A stretch of DNA of 5,160 nt from Hyphomicrobiales bacterium (GCA_015655535.1 JAATEW010000433.1:1-5160); one strand, 5' to 3'; positions 1 through 5,160 are shown, counted from the first letter of the stretch. Made by a program: numbers and translations. The notes: generated by a model not told the origin, from the sequence alone.

Positions 1-155
1 ACCGGCTTCAAGCCGTCGCGCACGTCGGGCAGCGCGCGGCTGACGATCACGCTCATCGCGTAATCGAGATAGCTGCGGCGCATTTCGTCTGAAATGGAAA
101 CAGGGCGGACGTCGGAACCAGGCGGTCCGGCGCCATTCTCGTCATTATCGGCCAA
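1..155 (-). CDS. gyrA: DNA gyrase subunit A, N-terminal fragment (gene runs off the left edge)
   Basis: GyrA is the breakage-reunion subunit of DNA gyrase, the type II topoisomerase that introduces negative supercoils; it acts in the cytoplasm as A2B2. Only the first 51 codons are present. The translation carries the near-invariant GyrA N-terminal block RRSYLDYAMSVIVSRALPDV followed by RDGLKPV at the edge, just before where the winged-helix and catalytic tyrosine region should begin. An in-frame TGA at 162-164 bounds the gene upstream. Between it and the conserved block the only start codons are TTG at 155 and an ATG at 83. The ATG would leave almost nothing before the conserved block, so TTG is preferred, giving a roughly 25-residue acidic, Gly/Pro-rich lead (MADNDENGAG...). 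No strong Shine-Dalgarno is seen. ParC shares this block in part, but RDGLKPV with this ssb/uvrA neighbourhood favours gyrA. Confidence 0.93.
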   Translation of the reverse strand, partial: MADNDENGAGPPGSDVRPVSISDEMRRSYLDYAMSVIVSRALPDVRDGLKP

Positions 156-346
156 GGCGGATCAATCCAAAGCTGCGGGATCAGCCCTTGATATAGTCGA
201 TCCCGCCGCCGATAGCCAGTTTCCGCGCTTCAAAGAGCTGCAAAAACACTCCGTATTTTCAATTATTTACAAGACCATCTCAGAATGTGCACAGGCTGTT
301 CAAGATGCCGCATTTTTCGGTGCCGGCTTCAGCCGCCGCCAATGAT
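156..346. other. Intergenic region between the MetX-like gene and gyrA; probably holds the gyrA leader and promoter
   Basis: This 191-bp gap has an AT-rich core (about 252-274) inside GC-rich surroundings, which is where I would expect a gyrA promoter on the minus strand, but no clean -35/-10 pair could be assigned. An 8-bp perfect inverted repeat (GCGGGATC at 175-182, GATCCCGC at 199-206, 16-nt loop) lies 20 bp upstream of the gyrA TTG and could fold in the leader mRNA. Inverted repeats of that size are expected about once or twice by chance in 5 kb. In many alphaproteobacteria a marC-type gene sits between ssb and gyrA; here no such gene is seen and the MetX-like gene occupies that position. 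Confidence 0.4.
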
Positions 347-1444
347 CTATCGCGCCAAAAATTCCGCGATCCTGGCGCCCAAGGGCGCCAGTGCCGCCAG
401 TCCGTTAAGGTGACCGTAAGGCCCAAGGATTTCGGCGGTTTCGACAATGGCATGGCCGGACACGATCGCGGCGGCGGTCGCCAAGACATTCTCTTGCCGG
501 ACGACTTGGTCGGTCGGCGTATAGAGCAGCAAGGTCCTGGCTCTGATCGCCGCGAGATCGGCAGCGAAGGTCTGGTTCGCTTTGACGAGATAGAGAAAAT
601 GATTGGCGTCGGCGACCGCGGTCCGGGCCGCCGCAAGATCGTCGATCGCGGCTTCGACCTTGAACCGGTTCGCGAGATCAAGCGCGGGATCCGCGCCTTC
701 GATAGCCGAAGCGCGGCCGAATTGCGCATCGGCCCAAAGCCAATGAAAGGCTTGGAGCGTCATCAGCCGCAGCGCCAATTTGAGGCCCGCGATCGGCTGC
801 GCGTCCGACGCATAGTCGCCCTGCTTCCAGGCCGGATCAGCATAGATCGGCGCGGCCCAAAGGCCAAGCCAGGCGGTGAACCAGGCGTCGAGCACGCCCG
901 CGGAAATGACCGGGACGATACGCTCCATCATGTCGGGGAAGGACGAAGCCCAGCATAGAGTCTGCAAGCCGCCCATGGACGGGCCCATCACGGCATGCAG
1001 TTTTTTGATGCCGAGATGATCGACAAGTTCTTTCTGCACGCCGACGAAATCACGGATCGAAACGAGCGGGAAGGAAAGCCCATAGGGCTTGCCCGTATCG
1101 GGATCGAAGCTCGCCGGCCCAGTCGTCACGACGCGCGGATCGCGCGCGTTGAAATTGACGAGCGTATCGGAGGAAAAGACGAAATAGCGCTCGGTATCGA
1201 TCGCCTTGCCCGGGCCGATCAGATCGTCCCAATAGCCGGGCAACGCGTCATCCTCCGCATATTTCCCGGCAGCATGGCTGGTGCCTGAAAAATAATGCGC
1301 GATCAGAATGGCGTTGGATTTATCGGCATTGAGCGTGCCGTAGCTTTCCCAGCCGACGCGGAGATTTTTGATGGGCTTCCCGCTTTGGGTCTGGAAGCTT
1401 GGAAGCTCGAAGGTTTTTTTCTCAACGATCATACGAAACCGCAC
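347..1444 (-). CDS. MetX-like alpha/beta hydrolase (homoserine O-acetyltransferase family, probably an esterase-type member)
   Basis: A 365-residue cytoplasmic alpha/beta-hydrolase of the homoserine O-acetyltransferase (MetX) family, with no signal peptide. The nucleophile elbow is GPSMGG at 154-159 (Ser156). The likely acid is Asp312 in TPTDQVV and the likely base His345 in GPYGHLNG. Upstream is HYFSGTSHAAGKY (50-62), matching the family's oxyanion-side block. Length and order fit MetX (about 350-380 residues). However, genuine MetX enzymes usually read GGSMGG at the elbow, SDxLFP around the acid and GHDAFL around the histidine; all three differ here. It therefore fits better the MetX-like putative esterase branch than a methionine-pathway enzyme, and no other methionine gene is nearby. 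Start choice: GTG at 1444 has GAGGG 7 nt upstream, whereas the in-frame ATG at 1432 has none. The gene lies downstream of ssb on the same strand, separated by the palindromic repeat pair. Fold confidence is high; substrate is unknown. Confidence 0.85.
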   Translation of the reverse strand: MRFRMIVEKKTFELPSFQTQSGKPIKNLRVGWESYGTLNADKSNAILIAHYFSGTSHAAGKYAEDDALPGYWDDLIGPGKAIDTERYFVFSSDTLVNFNARDPRVVTTGPASFDPDTGKPYGLSFPLVSIRDFVGVQKELVDHLGIKKLHAVMGPSMGGLQTLCWASSFPDMMERIVPVISAGVLDAWFTAWLGLWAAPIYADPAWKQGDYASDAQPIAGLKLALRLMTLQAFHWLWADAQFGRASAIEGADPALDLANRFKVEAAIDDLAAARTAVADANHFLYLVKANQTFAADLAAIRARTLLLYTPTDQVVRQENVLATAAAIVSGHAIVETAEILGPYGHLNGLAALAPLGARIAEFLAR

Positions 1445-1450
1445 ATAAAC

Positions 1451-1540
1451 ACCCTCGCCCTTCGAGGCTCGCCATAGCGCGTTGCTTGCGACAGGCGTCG
1501 CCTCGCAACGCCCTATCGCTCGCTCCTCAGTATGAGGGCT
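1451..1540 (-). repeat. Palindromic intergenic repeat, copy A
   Basis: Read on the minus strand, this roughly 90-bp unit starts AGCCCTCATACTGAGGAGC and ends CCTCGAAGGGCGAGGG. Copy B (1554-1637) starts with the same 19 bases and has a closely similar end. The two ends of the unit are partly inverted to each other, so each unit can fold alone. From memory, units beginning CCTCATxCTGAGGAGC and ending CTCGAAGxxCGAGGG are frequent between genes in Bradyrhizobium, Rhodopseudomonas and other Rhizobiales; this could not be verified here. No ORF or transposase is inside, so it is a short non-autonomous element or REP-like palindrome. Confidence 0.75.
1452..1456 (-). promoter_or_regulatory. Ribosome binding site of the MetX-like gene, located inside the outer end of the intergenic repeat
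   Basis: On the minus strand the sequence GAGGG lies 7 nt before the GTG start at 1444 and decides that start over the ATG at 1432. The same bases are the terminal CGAGGG of repeat copy A, so the repeat provides the site. Confidence 0.6.
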
Positions 1541-1571
1541 GGGCGCCTAATTAAGCCCTCATACTGAGGAG
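1523..1571. repeat. Perfect 18-bp inverted repeat formed where copies A and B meet
   Basis: CTCCTCAGTATGAGGGCT (1523-1540) and AGCCCTCATACTGAGGAG (1554-1571) are exact reverse complements separated by a 13-nt loop. Allowing one mismatch, the stem extends to 23 bp (1518-1576). This is the strongest hairpin in the window. It lies between the ssb stop and the start of the MetX-like gene, where it could stop or attenuate read-through or protect the ssb mRNA 3' end. There is no T-run after the stem, so it is not a canonical intrinsic terminator. Confidence 0.85.
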
Positions 1572-1637
1572 CAAGCATCGCTGGCGATCTATCGCAACAG
1601 CGAGATCGCAAAGCTCGCGTCTCGAAGTACGAGGGCT
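1554..1637 (+). repeat. Palindromic intergenic repeat, copy B (inverted relative to copy A)
   Basis: This 84-bp unit begins AGCCCTCATACT (1554-1565) and ends AGTACGAGGGCT (1626-1637). These ends are reverse complements at 11 of 12 positions, so the unit closes into a long hairpin. The interior (about 1577-1618) contains further GCGA/TCGC-rich short palindromes. It lies 10 bp past the ssb stop codon, so it forms the 3' untranslated region of the ssb transcript. Confidence 0.75.
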
Positions 1638-1647
1638 TCACTGCAAA

Positions 1648-2151
1648 CTAGAACGGGATATCGTCGTCGATCACATCGGCCATGCGGCCCGAGCCGGCAG
1701 TTGCCGGGCGCTTTTCCATCGGAGACGAGCGGCCGAAACTTCCGCCGCCGGAGGATTCGTAGGAGCCAGAATCTCCCTCCGACATGTCGCCGCCCCGGCC
1801 ACGGCTGTCGAGCAGAGTGAGTTCGCCGCGAAAGCGCTGCAGGACAACTTCCGTCACCTTGCGCGGATTGCCCTCTTTGTCCTGATATTCGCGCGTCTGC
1901 AATTGGCCTTCGAGATAGACCTTCGAGCCCTTCTTGCAATATTGCTCCGCGATCTTGCCGAGATTCTCGTTGAAGATCACCACATTATGCCATTCGGTGC
2001 GCTCCTTGCGCTCGCCCGACATCTTGTCCCGCCAGGATTCCGTGGTCGCGACGCTGAAGCTCACGACCGAATCCCCGGAATTCATCCGCCGCACCTCGGG
2101 ATCGCGCCCGAGATTGCCGACGAGAATGACCTTGTTGACGCTTCCGGCCAT
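1648..2151 (-). CDS. ssb: Single-stranded DNA-binding protein SSB
   Basis: SSB coats single-stranded DNA during replication, recombination and repair as a homotetramer and recruits partner proteins through its C-terminal tip. The 167-residue product has the OB-fold at about 4-115, opening with VNKVILVGNLGRDPEVR. Trp40, Trp54 and Phe60 align with the DNA-stacking aromatics of E. coli SSB; the position of E. coli Trp88 appears to be Tyr89. A disordered Gly/Ser-rich linker (116-157) leads to the acidic tip DDDIPF, matching the usual D-D-D-[IL]-P-F. Length is normal for alphaproteobacteria. The ATG is preceded by GAGGAG (2158-2163) at 6-nt spacing. A LexA-type box lies 97 bp upstream, indicating SOS induction. 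The gene is intact; uvrA, usually its divergent neighbour, is about 2.5 kb away here. Confidence 0.98.
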   Translation of the reverse strand: MAGSVNKVILVGNLGRDPEVRRMNSGDSVVSFSVATTESWRDKMSGERKERTEWHNVVIFNENLGKIAEQYCKKGSKVYLEGQLQTREYQDKEGNPRKVTEVVLQRFRGELTLLDSRGRGGDMSEGDSGSYESSGGGSFGRSSPMEKRPATAGSGRMADVIDDDIPF

Positions 2152-2157
2152 GACACT

Positions 2158-2163
2158 CTCCTC
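2158..2163 (-). promoter_or_regulatory. Ribosome binding site of ssb
   Basis: GAGGAG on the minus strand, 6 nt before the ATG at 2151. It is a near-consensus site, in keeping with a highly expressed gene, and confirms the start. Confidence 0.8.
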
Positions 2164-2248
2164 AAACTGAAACCACGCTTGATATCGACCTTAGACCGGC
2201 GCGTCGCCAGGGGCAGCACCACAATCCAGCCATCCACTAAAGAATAAT

Positions 2249-2263
2249 GTTCTTTGTTTGTTC
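2249..2263 (-). promoter_or_regulatory. LexA (SOS) box of the alphaproteobacterial type, upstream of ssb
   Basis: On the minus strand the sequence reads GAACAAACAAAGAAC, an exact GAAC-N7-GAAC direct repeat (GTTC-N7-GTTC on plus). This is the LexA operator consensus described for Rhodobacter, Sinorhizobium and related alphaproteobacteria, and differs from the E. coli CTG-N10-CAG palindrome. It lies 97 bp upstream of the ssb ATG, in an AT-rich patch where a promoter is expected. A clean -35/-10 pair could not be assigned. It also lies 69 bp past the stop of the small gene at 2333-2518, which runs the same way. Confidence 0.75.
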
Positions 2264-2332
2264 TTAGCGCAGTCCACAATCAAGAGCAAGCGCCTTTCAG
2301 TCAGTGTCACGAAAATTCGCTGTACCGCGCAT

Positions 2333-2518
2333 TCAAGCGGCGTTCTTCGGAGAGGAGTGAGTTGTTTCCGCGAGACACTGAGCATTCCGAACCGTTTGGA
2401 GCGAACGATAAAGATCGAAGGCTATCTGCATCTTTGTCAACAGGGAGAGATCGTCAAAACGGTTACGCGCGCGCTTCTTGCGCTCGAAAATCTCGCTTAT
2501 CGTTTTAGGAGCGTCCAC
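2333..2518 (-). CDS. Small basic helical protein, likely partner of the upstream nucleotidyltransferase-fold gene
   Basis: A 61-residue product of unknown function. Residues about 5-40 (ISEIFERKKRARNRFDDLSL then LTKMQIAFDLYRSL) look like two helices. The first is strongly basic, in the pattern I-x-E-[IL]-x-x-R-K-x-x-x-R-x-x-[LF]-x-x-L-[SP]-x-x-x-K, which I recall from small proteins encoded next to this type of nucleotidyltransferase. The C-terminal 20 residues are unremarkable and may be read into non-homologous sequence. GTG at 2518 is chosen because GGAGG (2525-2529) lies 6 nt upstream; the TTG at 2536 would put that site inside the gene. The start overlaps the end of the nucleotidyltransferase gene by 14 nt, indicating an operon and probably coupled translation. 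It could act as an antitoxin or accessory subunit, but that is inference. No signal peptide or membrane segment is seen. Confidence 0.6.
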   Translation of the reverse strand: MDAPKTISEIFERKKRARNRFDDLSLLTKMQIAFDLYRSLQTVRNAQCLAETTHSSPKNAA

Positions 2519-3038
2519 AGAAGTCCTCCACGTCAAATTTCTTACAGAAACTCGCCCATTCGTTCCGGAGCCCGAACTTGTCCACTAAACTACAGAAGAG
2601 ATCCTGATCGAAACTTGTTTCAAGAAATTGAACGAGGCGCAGATTATCCTTGGCACGGCCAACTTGGAGACATTTGGCCATCAAATACTCGATTTTCCAG
2701 ACCTTGAAAGATATTTCGTCTTCGCTCACTATCGAAGCGGTTTCAAGTCCTTCCCGATCAAGATCAGTGCTGACTGGAATAAGCTGAACCGGTATCCCAC
2801 AAATCTCAATACCTTCCTCGTCCCAATTTAGAGGCATGTTCTTGCGAACAAGAAATTCCTTTATGCGATCGAAGGTTAGTAAGGATGCACTGATTCCAGC
2901 CATTTCAACCGTCACGTCCATGTCTCGTGTCGCGGCAGGTTCAATATAACGGAAGGCTGCCATTGCCTCGCAGAGCGCATAATCCTTGATTGCCCCCTCT
3001 GAGACCATCTCATTTAGAATGACAAATGTCTGACGCAT
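2505..3038 (-). CDS. Nucleotidyltransferase-fold protein (AbiEii/MNT-like), possibly catalytically degenerate
   Basis: A 177-residue soluble protein resembling the small nucleotidyltransferases often annotated as AbiEii/AbiGii-like or hypothetical. In 177-residue numbering, helix 1 (VILNEMVSEGAIKDYAL) precedes CEAMAAFRYIEPAATRDMDV, which carries the D39-x-D41 metal-binding pair. GIPVQLIP (81-88) is the next core strand. EYLMAKCLQVGRAKDNLRLV (117-136) matches the family's A-x-x-L-x-x-G-R-x-K-D helix. The usual Gly-Gly/Ser before the Asp pair is replaced by Cys-Glu (23-24), and I see no clear third carboxylate at VQL, so activity is doubtful. ATG at 3038 is used; a TTG one codon upstream is also open. 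No good Shine-Dalgarno precedes it, but a 21-codon ORF ends in TGATG overlapping this ATG. Sampled GC is 40-45%, well below the flanking genes. A toxin-antitoxin or phage-defence role is possible for the family but not shown. Confidence 0.75.
   Translation of the reverse strand: MRQTFVILNEMVSEGAIKDYALCEAMAAFRYIEPAATRDMDVTVEMAGISASLLTFDRIKEFLVRKNMPLNWDEEGIEICGIPVQLIPVSTDLDREGLETASIVSEDEISFKVWKIEYLMAKCLQVGRAKDNLRLVQFLETSFDQDLFCSLVDKFGLRNEWASFCKKFDVEDFCGRS
2525..2529 (-). promoter_or_regulatory. Ribosome binding site deciding the start of the small gene
   Basis: GGAGG on the minus strand, 6 nt before GTG at 2518, inside the last codons of the nucleotidyltransferase gene. Its quality is the main argument that the small ORF is translated. 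Confidence 0.55.
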
Positions 3039-3103
3039 CAAAAATTGGCTTCGCTTACAACTGGGCCCAATTCAAACGGAGACACGATCCGTCCTTCGGT
3101 CAT
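3038..3103 (-). CDS. Possible 21-residue leader ORF, stop-start coupled to the nucleotidyltransferase gene
   Basis: An ATG at 3103 opens a 21-codon frame (MTEGRIVSPFELGPVV...) whose TGA overlaps the ATG of the next gene as TGATG. That is the geometry of translational coupling, and the next gene lacks its own clear ribosome binding site. Only a weak purine run (AAGAGCGGA) precedes this ATG. I recognise no family. It may be a leader peptide, the remnant of a lost upstream partner, or chance. Confidence 0.25.
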   Translation of the reverse strand: MTEGRIVSPFELGPVVSEANF

Positions 3104-3143
3104 TCCGCTCTTGCGCTTTCCTGCCTATAGCGGCGTTTGCCAG

Positions 3144-4478
3144 CTATTCTGCTGCAAGGGGCTGATGCGGGAGATCGGCGCCAGCGTCGAGCTCGCGTTT
3201 CAGCGCCGTCCGGTCGAGTTCCTTCTCCCAGCCGGCGACGACGACGGTCGCAACGCCATTCCCGATAATATTCGTCAGCGCCCGGTTTTCACTCATGAAT
3301 TTATCAATGCCGAGCACGATCGCCATGCCGGGCACCAAGGCTGGATTGATGACGGCAAGCGTCGCGGCAAGCGTGATGAAGCCCGCGCCCGTCACGCCGC
3401 TCGCGCCTTTCGATGTCAGCATGGCGACGACGATGATCGTCAATTGCTGTTCGAGGTCGAGCGGAAAGGCGAGCGCCTGCGCCACGAAGAGCGTCGTCAG
3501 CGTCATATAGATATTGGTGCCGTCGAGATTGAAGGAATAGCCGGTCGGCACGACAAGCCCAACGACATGTTTCGAACAGCCAAGCCGTTCCAATTTCTGC
3601 ATGAGTTGCGGCAATGCGCTTTCGGAAGAACTTGTGCCGAGGACGACGAGCAGTTCGTCCTTGATGTAACGCAGAAATTTCAGGATGCTGAAGCCTGACA
3701 GCGCCGCGATCGTACCGAGAACGACAAGAACGAAAATCGCCGAGGCGGCATAGAAGGTCGCGATCAGCCCGGCGAGATTGCCCAAAGCCTGGGGGCCGAA
3801 TTTGCCTATCGTATAGGCCATGGCGCCGAAGGCCCCGATGGGCGCGGCCTTCATCACGATCGAAATGACGCCGAAAACCGCTTGAGTCAGCTCGTCGATC
3901 ATGGAGCGCAACTTTTCGGTGCGATCGCCGAGCGCGAGAAGCGAAAAGCCGAAAAGCACCGAAAAGAGCAGCACCTGCAGAATCTCGCCCTTGGCGAAGC
4001 CTCCAACGACGCTGTCTGGAATGATGTTCAAGACGAAATCGACGCTCTTTTGCGCCTCGGCCTGCTTGGCGAAACCGGCGACCGCCTCTGCGTTGCCTTG
4101 GCCGGAAAAGCCGGCGCCGGGCTTGACGAGATTGCCGATAATAAGACCGATCAGCAAAGCAAAGGTCGAGACCACTTCGAAATAGACGAGCGCCTTGACG
4201 CCGACCCGGCCGACCTTCTTGGCATCCGTCACATGCGCGATGCCGGAGACCACCGTGCAGAAGATGATCGGCGCGATGACCATCTTGATGAGCTTGATGA
4301 ATCCGTCGCCGAGCGCCTTGATCCAGTCGTTCGTGGCGATCTGCGGAAACAGCCAGCCGACCAGCGTGCCGAGAACGAGCCCGAAGAGAACCTGCACATA
4401 GAGATGCTGGTAAAACGGCTTAGTCCGCCGCGGCGTCAAGGCCTCCGGCGAAATGGCGACCATGGCATTTTTCCCCAT
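3144..4478 (-). CDS. dctA: C4-dicarboxylate:cation symporter DctA
   Basis: An inner-membrane secondary transporter of the DAACS/glutamate transporter family, importing succinate, fumarate and malate with cations. The 444-residue product aligns along its length with E. coli DctA (428 residues). Family landmarks, in 444-residue numbering, are: TM2 block LGDGFIKLIKMVIAPIIFCT (56-75); first re-entrant hairpin GTSSSESALPQ (281-291); TM7 TGYSFNLDGTNIYMT (312-326); second hairpin TSKGASGVTG (355-364); TM8 GIDKFMSENRALTNIIGNGV, with Asp392, Arg399, Asn403 and Asn407 in the substrate/cation site. Nothing appears broken. Start: ATG at 4478 is chosen. An upstream ATG at 4556 would add 26 residues with uncharacteristic codons and no counterpart in DctA, although AGGA lies just before it; ATG at 4463 is also possible. 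No sigma-54 promoter (TGGCAC-N5-TTGC) or dctBD genes are visible. It separates the AT-rich cassette from uvrA. Confidence 0.95.
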   Translation of the reverse strand: MGKNAMVAISPEALTPRRTKPFYQHLYVQVLFGLVLGTLVGWLFPQIATNDWIKALGDGFIKLIKMVIAPIIFCTVVSGIAHVTDAKKVGRVGVKALVYFEVVSTFALLIGLIIGNLVKPGAGFSGQGNAEAVAGFAKQAEAQKSVDFVLNIIPDSVVGGFAKGEILQVLLFSVLFGFSLLALGDRTEKLRSMIDELTQAVFGVISIVMKAAPIGAFGAMAYTIGKFGPQALGNLAGLIATFYAASAIFVLVVLGTIAALSGFSILKFLRYIKDELLVVLGTSSSESALPQLMQKLERLGCSKHVVGLVVPTGYSFNLDGTNIYMTLTTLFVAQALAFPLDLEQQLTIIVVAMLTSKGASGVTGAGFITLAATLAVINPALVPGMAIVLGIDKFMSENRALTNIIGNGVATVVVAGWEKELDRTALKRELDAGADLPHQPLAAE

Positions 4479-4700
4479 TATTGTTTTCAATTCTCGGCTT
4501 ATCTTGGAGGCATTTCCAAGGCTCCGCAAGCGATGCGAAGGTGCGAAATCAGCCATTTTATCCTGGAAATCCTCCGTCTTTCCCCAGAAGACGCGATTGC
4601 CGCAGGGGATGGCGCGAGTTTGGCATGGCGAGGCTGAGGCCGAGCCCCTAAATTAGGGCCATCTCGCCGCTTTACCCTTTGCGCAGGTTCCCGGAACAGT
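4479..4700. promoter_or_regulatory. Divergent intergenic region between dctA and uvrA
   Basis: This 222-bp region should hold promoters for both genes. It contains several short palindromes: CGTCTT/AAGACG with a 7-nt loop (4575-4593), CCCTAA-A-TTAGGG (4646-4658) and GTTCC-C-GGAAC (4687-4697), the last ending 3 bp before the uvrA ATG. All are small enough to be chance. No GTTC-N7-GTTC or GAAC-N7-GAAC LexA box and no sigma-54 motif was found. Confident -35/-10 elements could not be assigned. Confidence 0.4.

Positions 4701-5160
<460 letters not shown>

Noticed and set aside
311..346. Possible terminator after the MetX-like gene (CGGC-TGAA-GCCG on the minus strand)
   Set aside because: The stem is only 4-5 bp and no T-run follows.
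287..958. 223-codon open frame on the plus strand
   Set aside because: It lies antisense to the MetX-like gene, is Arg/Gly-rich as expected from an out-of-phase GC-rich frame, and matches no family I know.
1451..1637. CRISPR array or insertion sequence
   Set aside because: There are only two units, inverted rather than direct, with no spacers of regular length, no transposase and no evident target-site duplication.
1589..1939. 116-codon minus-strand frame overlapping ssb
   Set aside because: It is an alternative frame within ssb, with Arg-rich shadow composition.
2191..2385. 64-codon minus-strand frame across the LexA box
   Set aside because: It overlaps the operator and the small gene, has no ribosome binding site and shows no recognisable pattern.
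2258..2707. 149-codon open frame on the plus strand across the AT-rich cassette
   Set aside because: No ribosome binding site and no recognisable domain; the minus-strand frames have better starts and family patterns.
3882..4637. 251-codon open frame on the plus strand
   Set aside because: It is antisense to dctA, with the Asp/Arg/Glu-rich composition typical of a shadow frame; dctA is unambiguous on the other strand.
4687..4697. GTTCC-C-GGAAC palindrome before uvrA as a LexA box
   Set aside because: Alphaproteobacterial LexA boxes are direct repeats with N7 spacing; this has inverted halves with 3-bp spacing and sits against the start codon.
4479..4700. Sigma-54 promoter for dctA
   Set aside because: Expected from rhizobial dctA regulation, but no TGGCAC-N5-TTGC match was found on the minus strand.

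Overview
The window looks like chromosomal DNA of an alphaproteobacterium, most likely in the Hyphomicrobiales (Rhizobiales); a Beijerinckiaceae- or Methylocystaceae-like lineage is my guess. Three things point there. The order gyrA, ssb and divergent uvrA is a common alphaproteobacterial arrangement. A LexA box of the alphaproteobacterial direct-repeat type (GAAC-N7-GAAC) lies upstream of ssb. The gap between ssb and its downstream gene holds a palindromic intergenic repeat of a kind I recall from Rhizobiales genomes. Most of the window is GC-rich (sampled blocks 60-67%).

Layout, left to right. All genes run on the minus strand except uvrA. The 5' end of gyrA (1-155, TTG start) is cut by the window edge. 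A 191-bp gap follows, then a MetX-like alpha/beta hydrolase (347-1444). Next come two inverted copies of an 84-90 bp palindromic repeat (1451-1637), then ssb (1648-2151) and its leader with a LexA box at 2249-2263. From about 2333 to 3103 there is an AT-richer stretch (40-45% GC in sampled blocks). It encodes a nucleotidyltransferase-fold protein (2505-3038), an overlapping 61-residue basic helical protein (2333-2518) and possibly a 21-residue leader ORF (3038-3103). dctA (3144-4478) follows. After a divergent intergenic region, the 5' end of uvrA (4701-5160, plus strand) runs off the right edge.

How the genes fit together. gyrA, ssb and uvrA are housekeeping genes of DNA topology, single-strand protection and nucleotide excision repair. 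In many relatives ssb and uvrA are direct divergent neighbours under SOS control. Here dctA (C4-dicarboxylate uptake) and the AT-rich cassette separate them. The LexA box stays on the ssb side and I see none in front of uvrA. The least ordinary part is the nucleotidyltransferase plus small-protein cassette, which looks acquired and has a degenerate nucleotidyltransferase signature. The second is the paired repeat, whose outer end supplies the ribosome binding site of the MetX-like gene. I saw no tRNA, rRNA, CRISPR array, transposase or phage gene.
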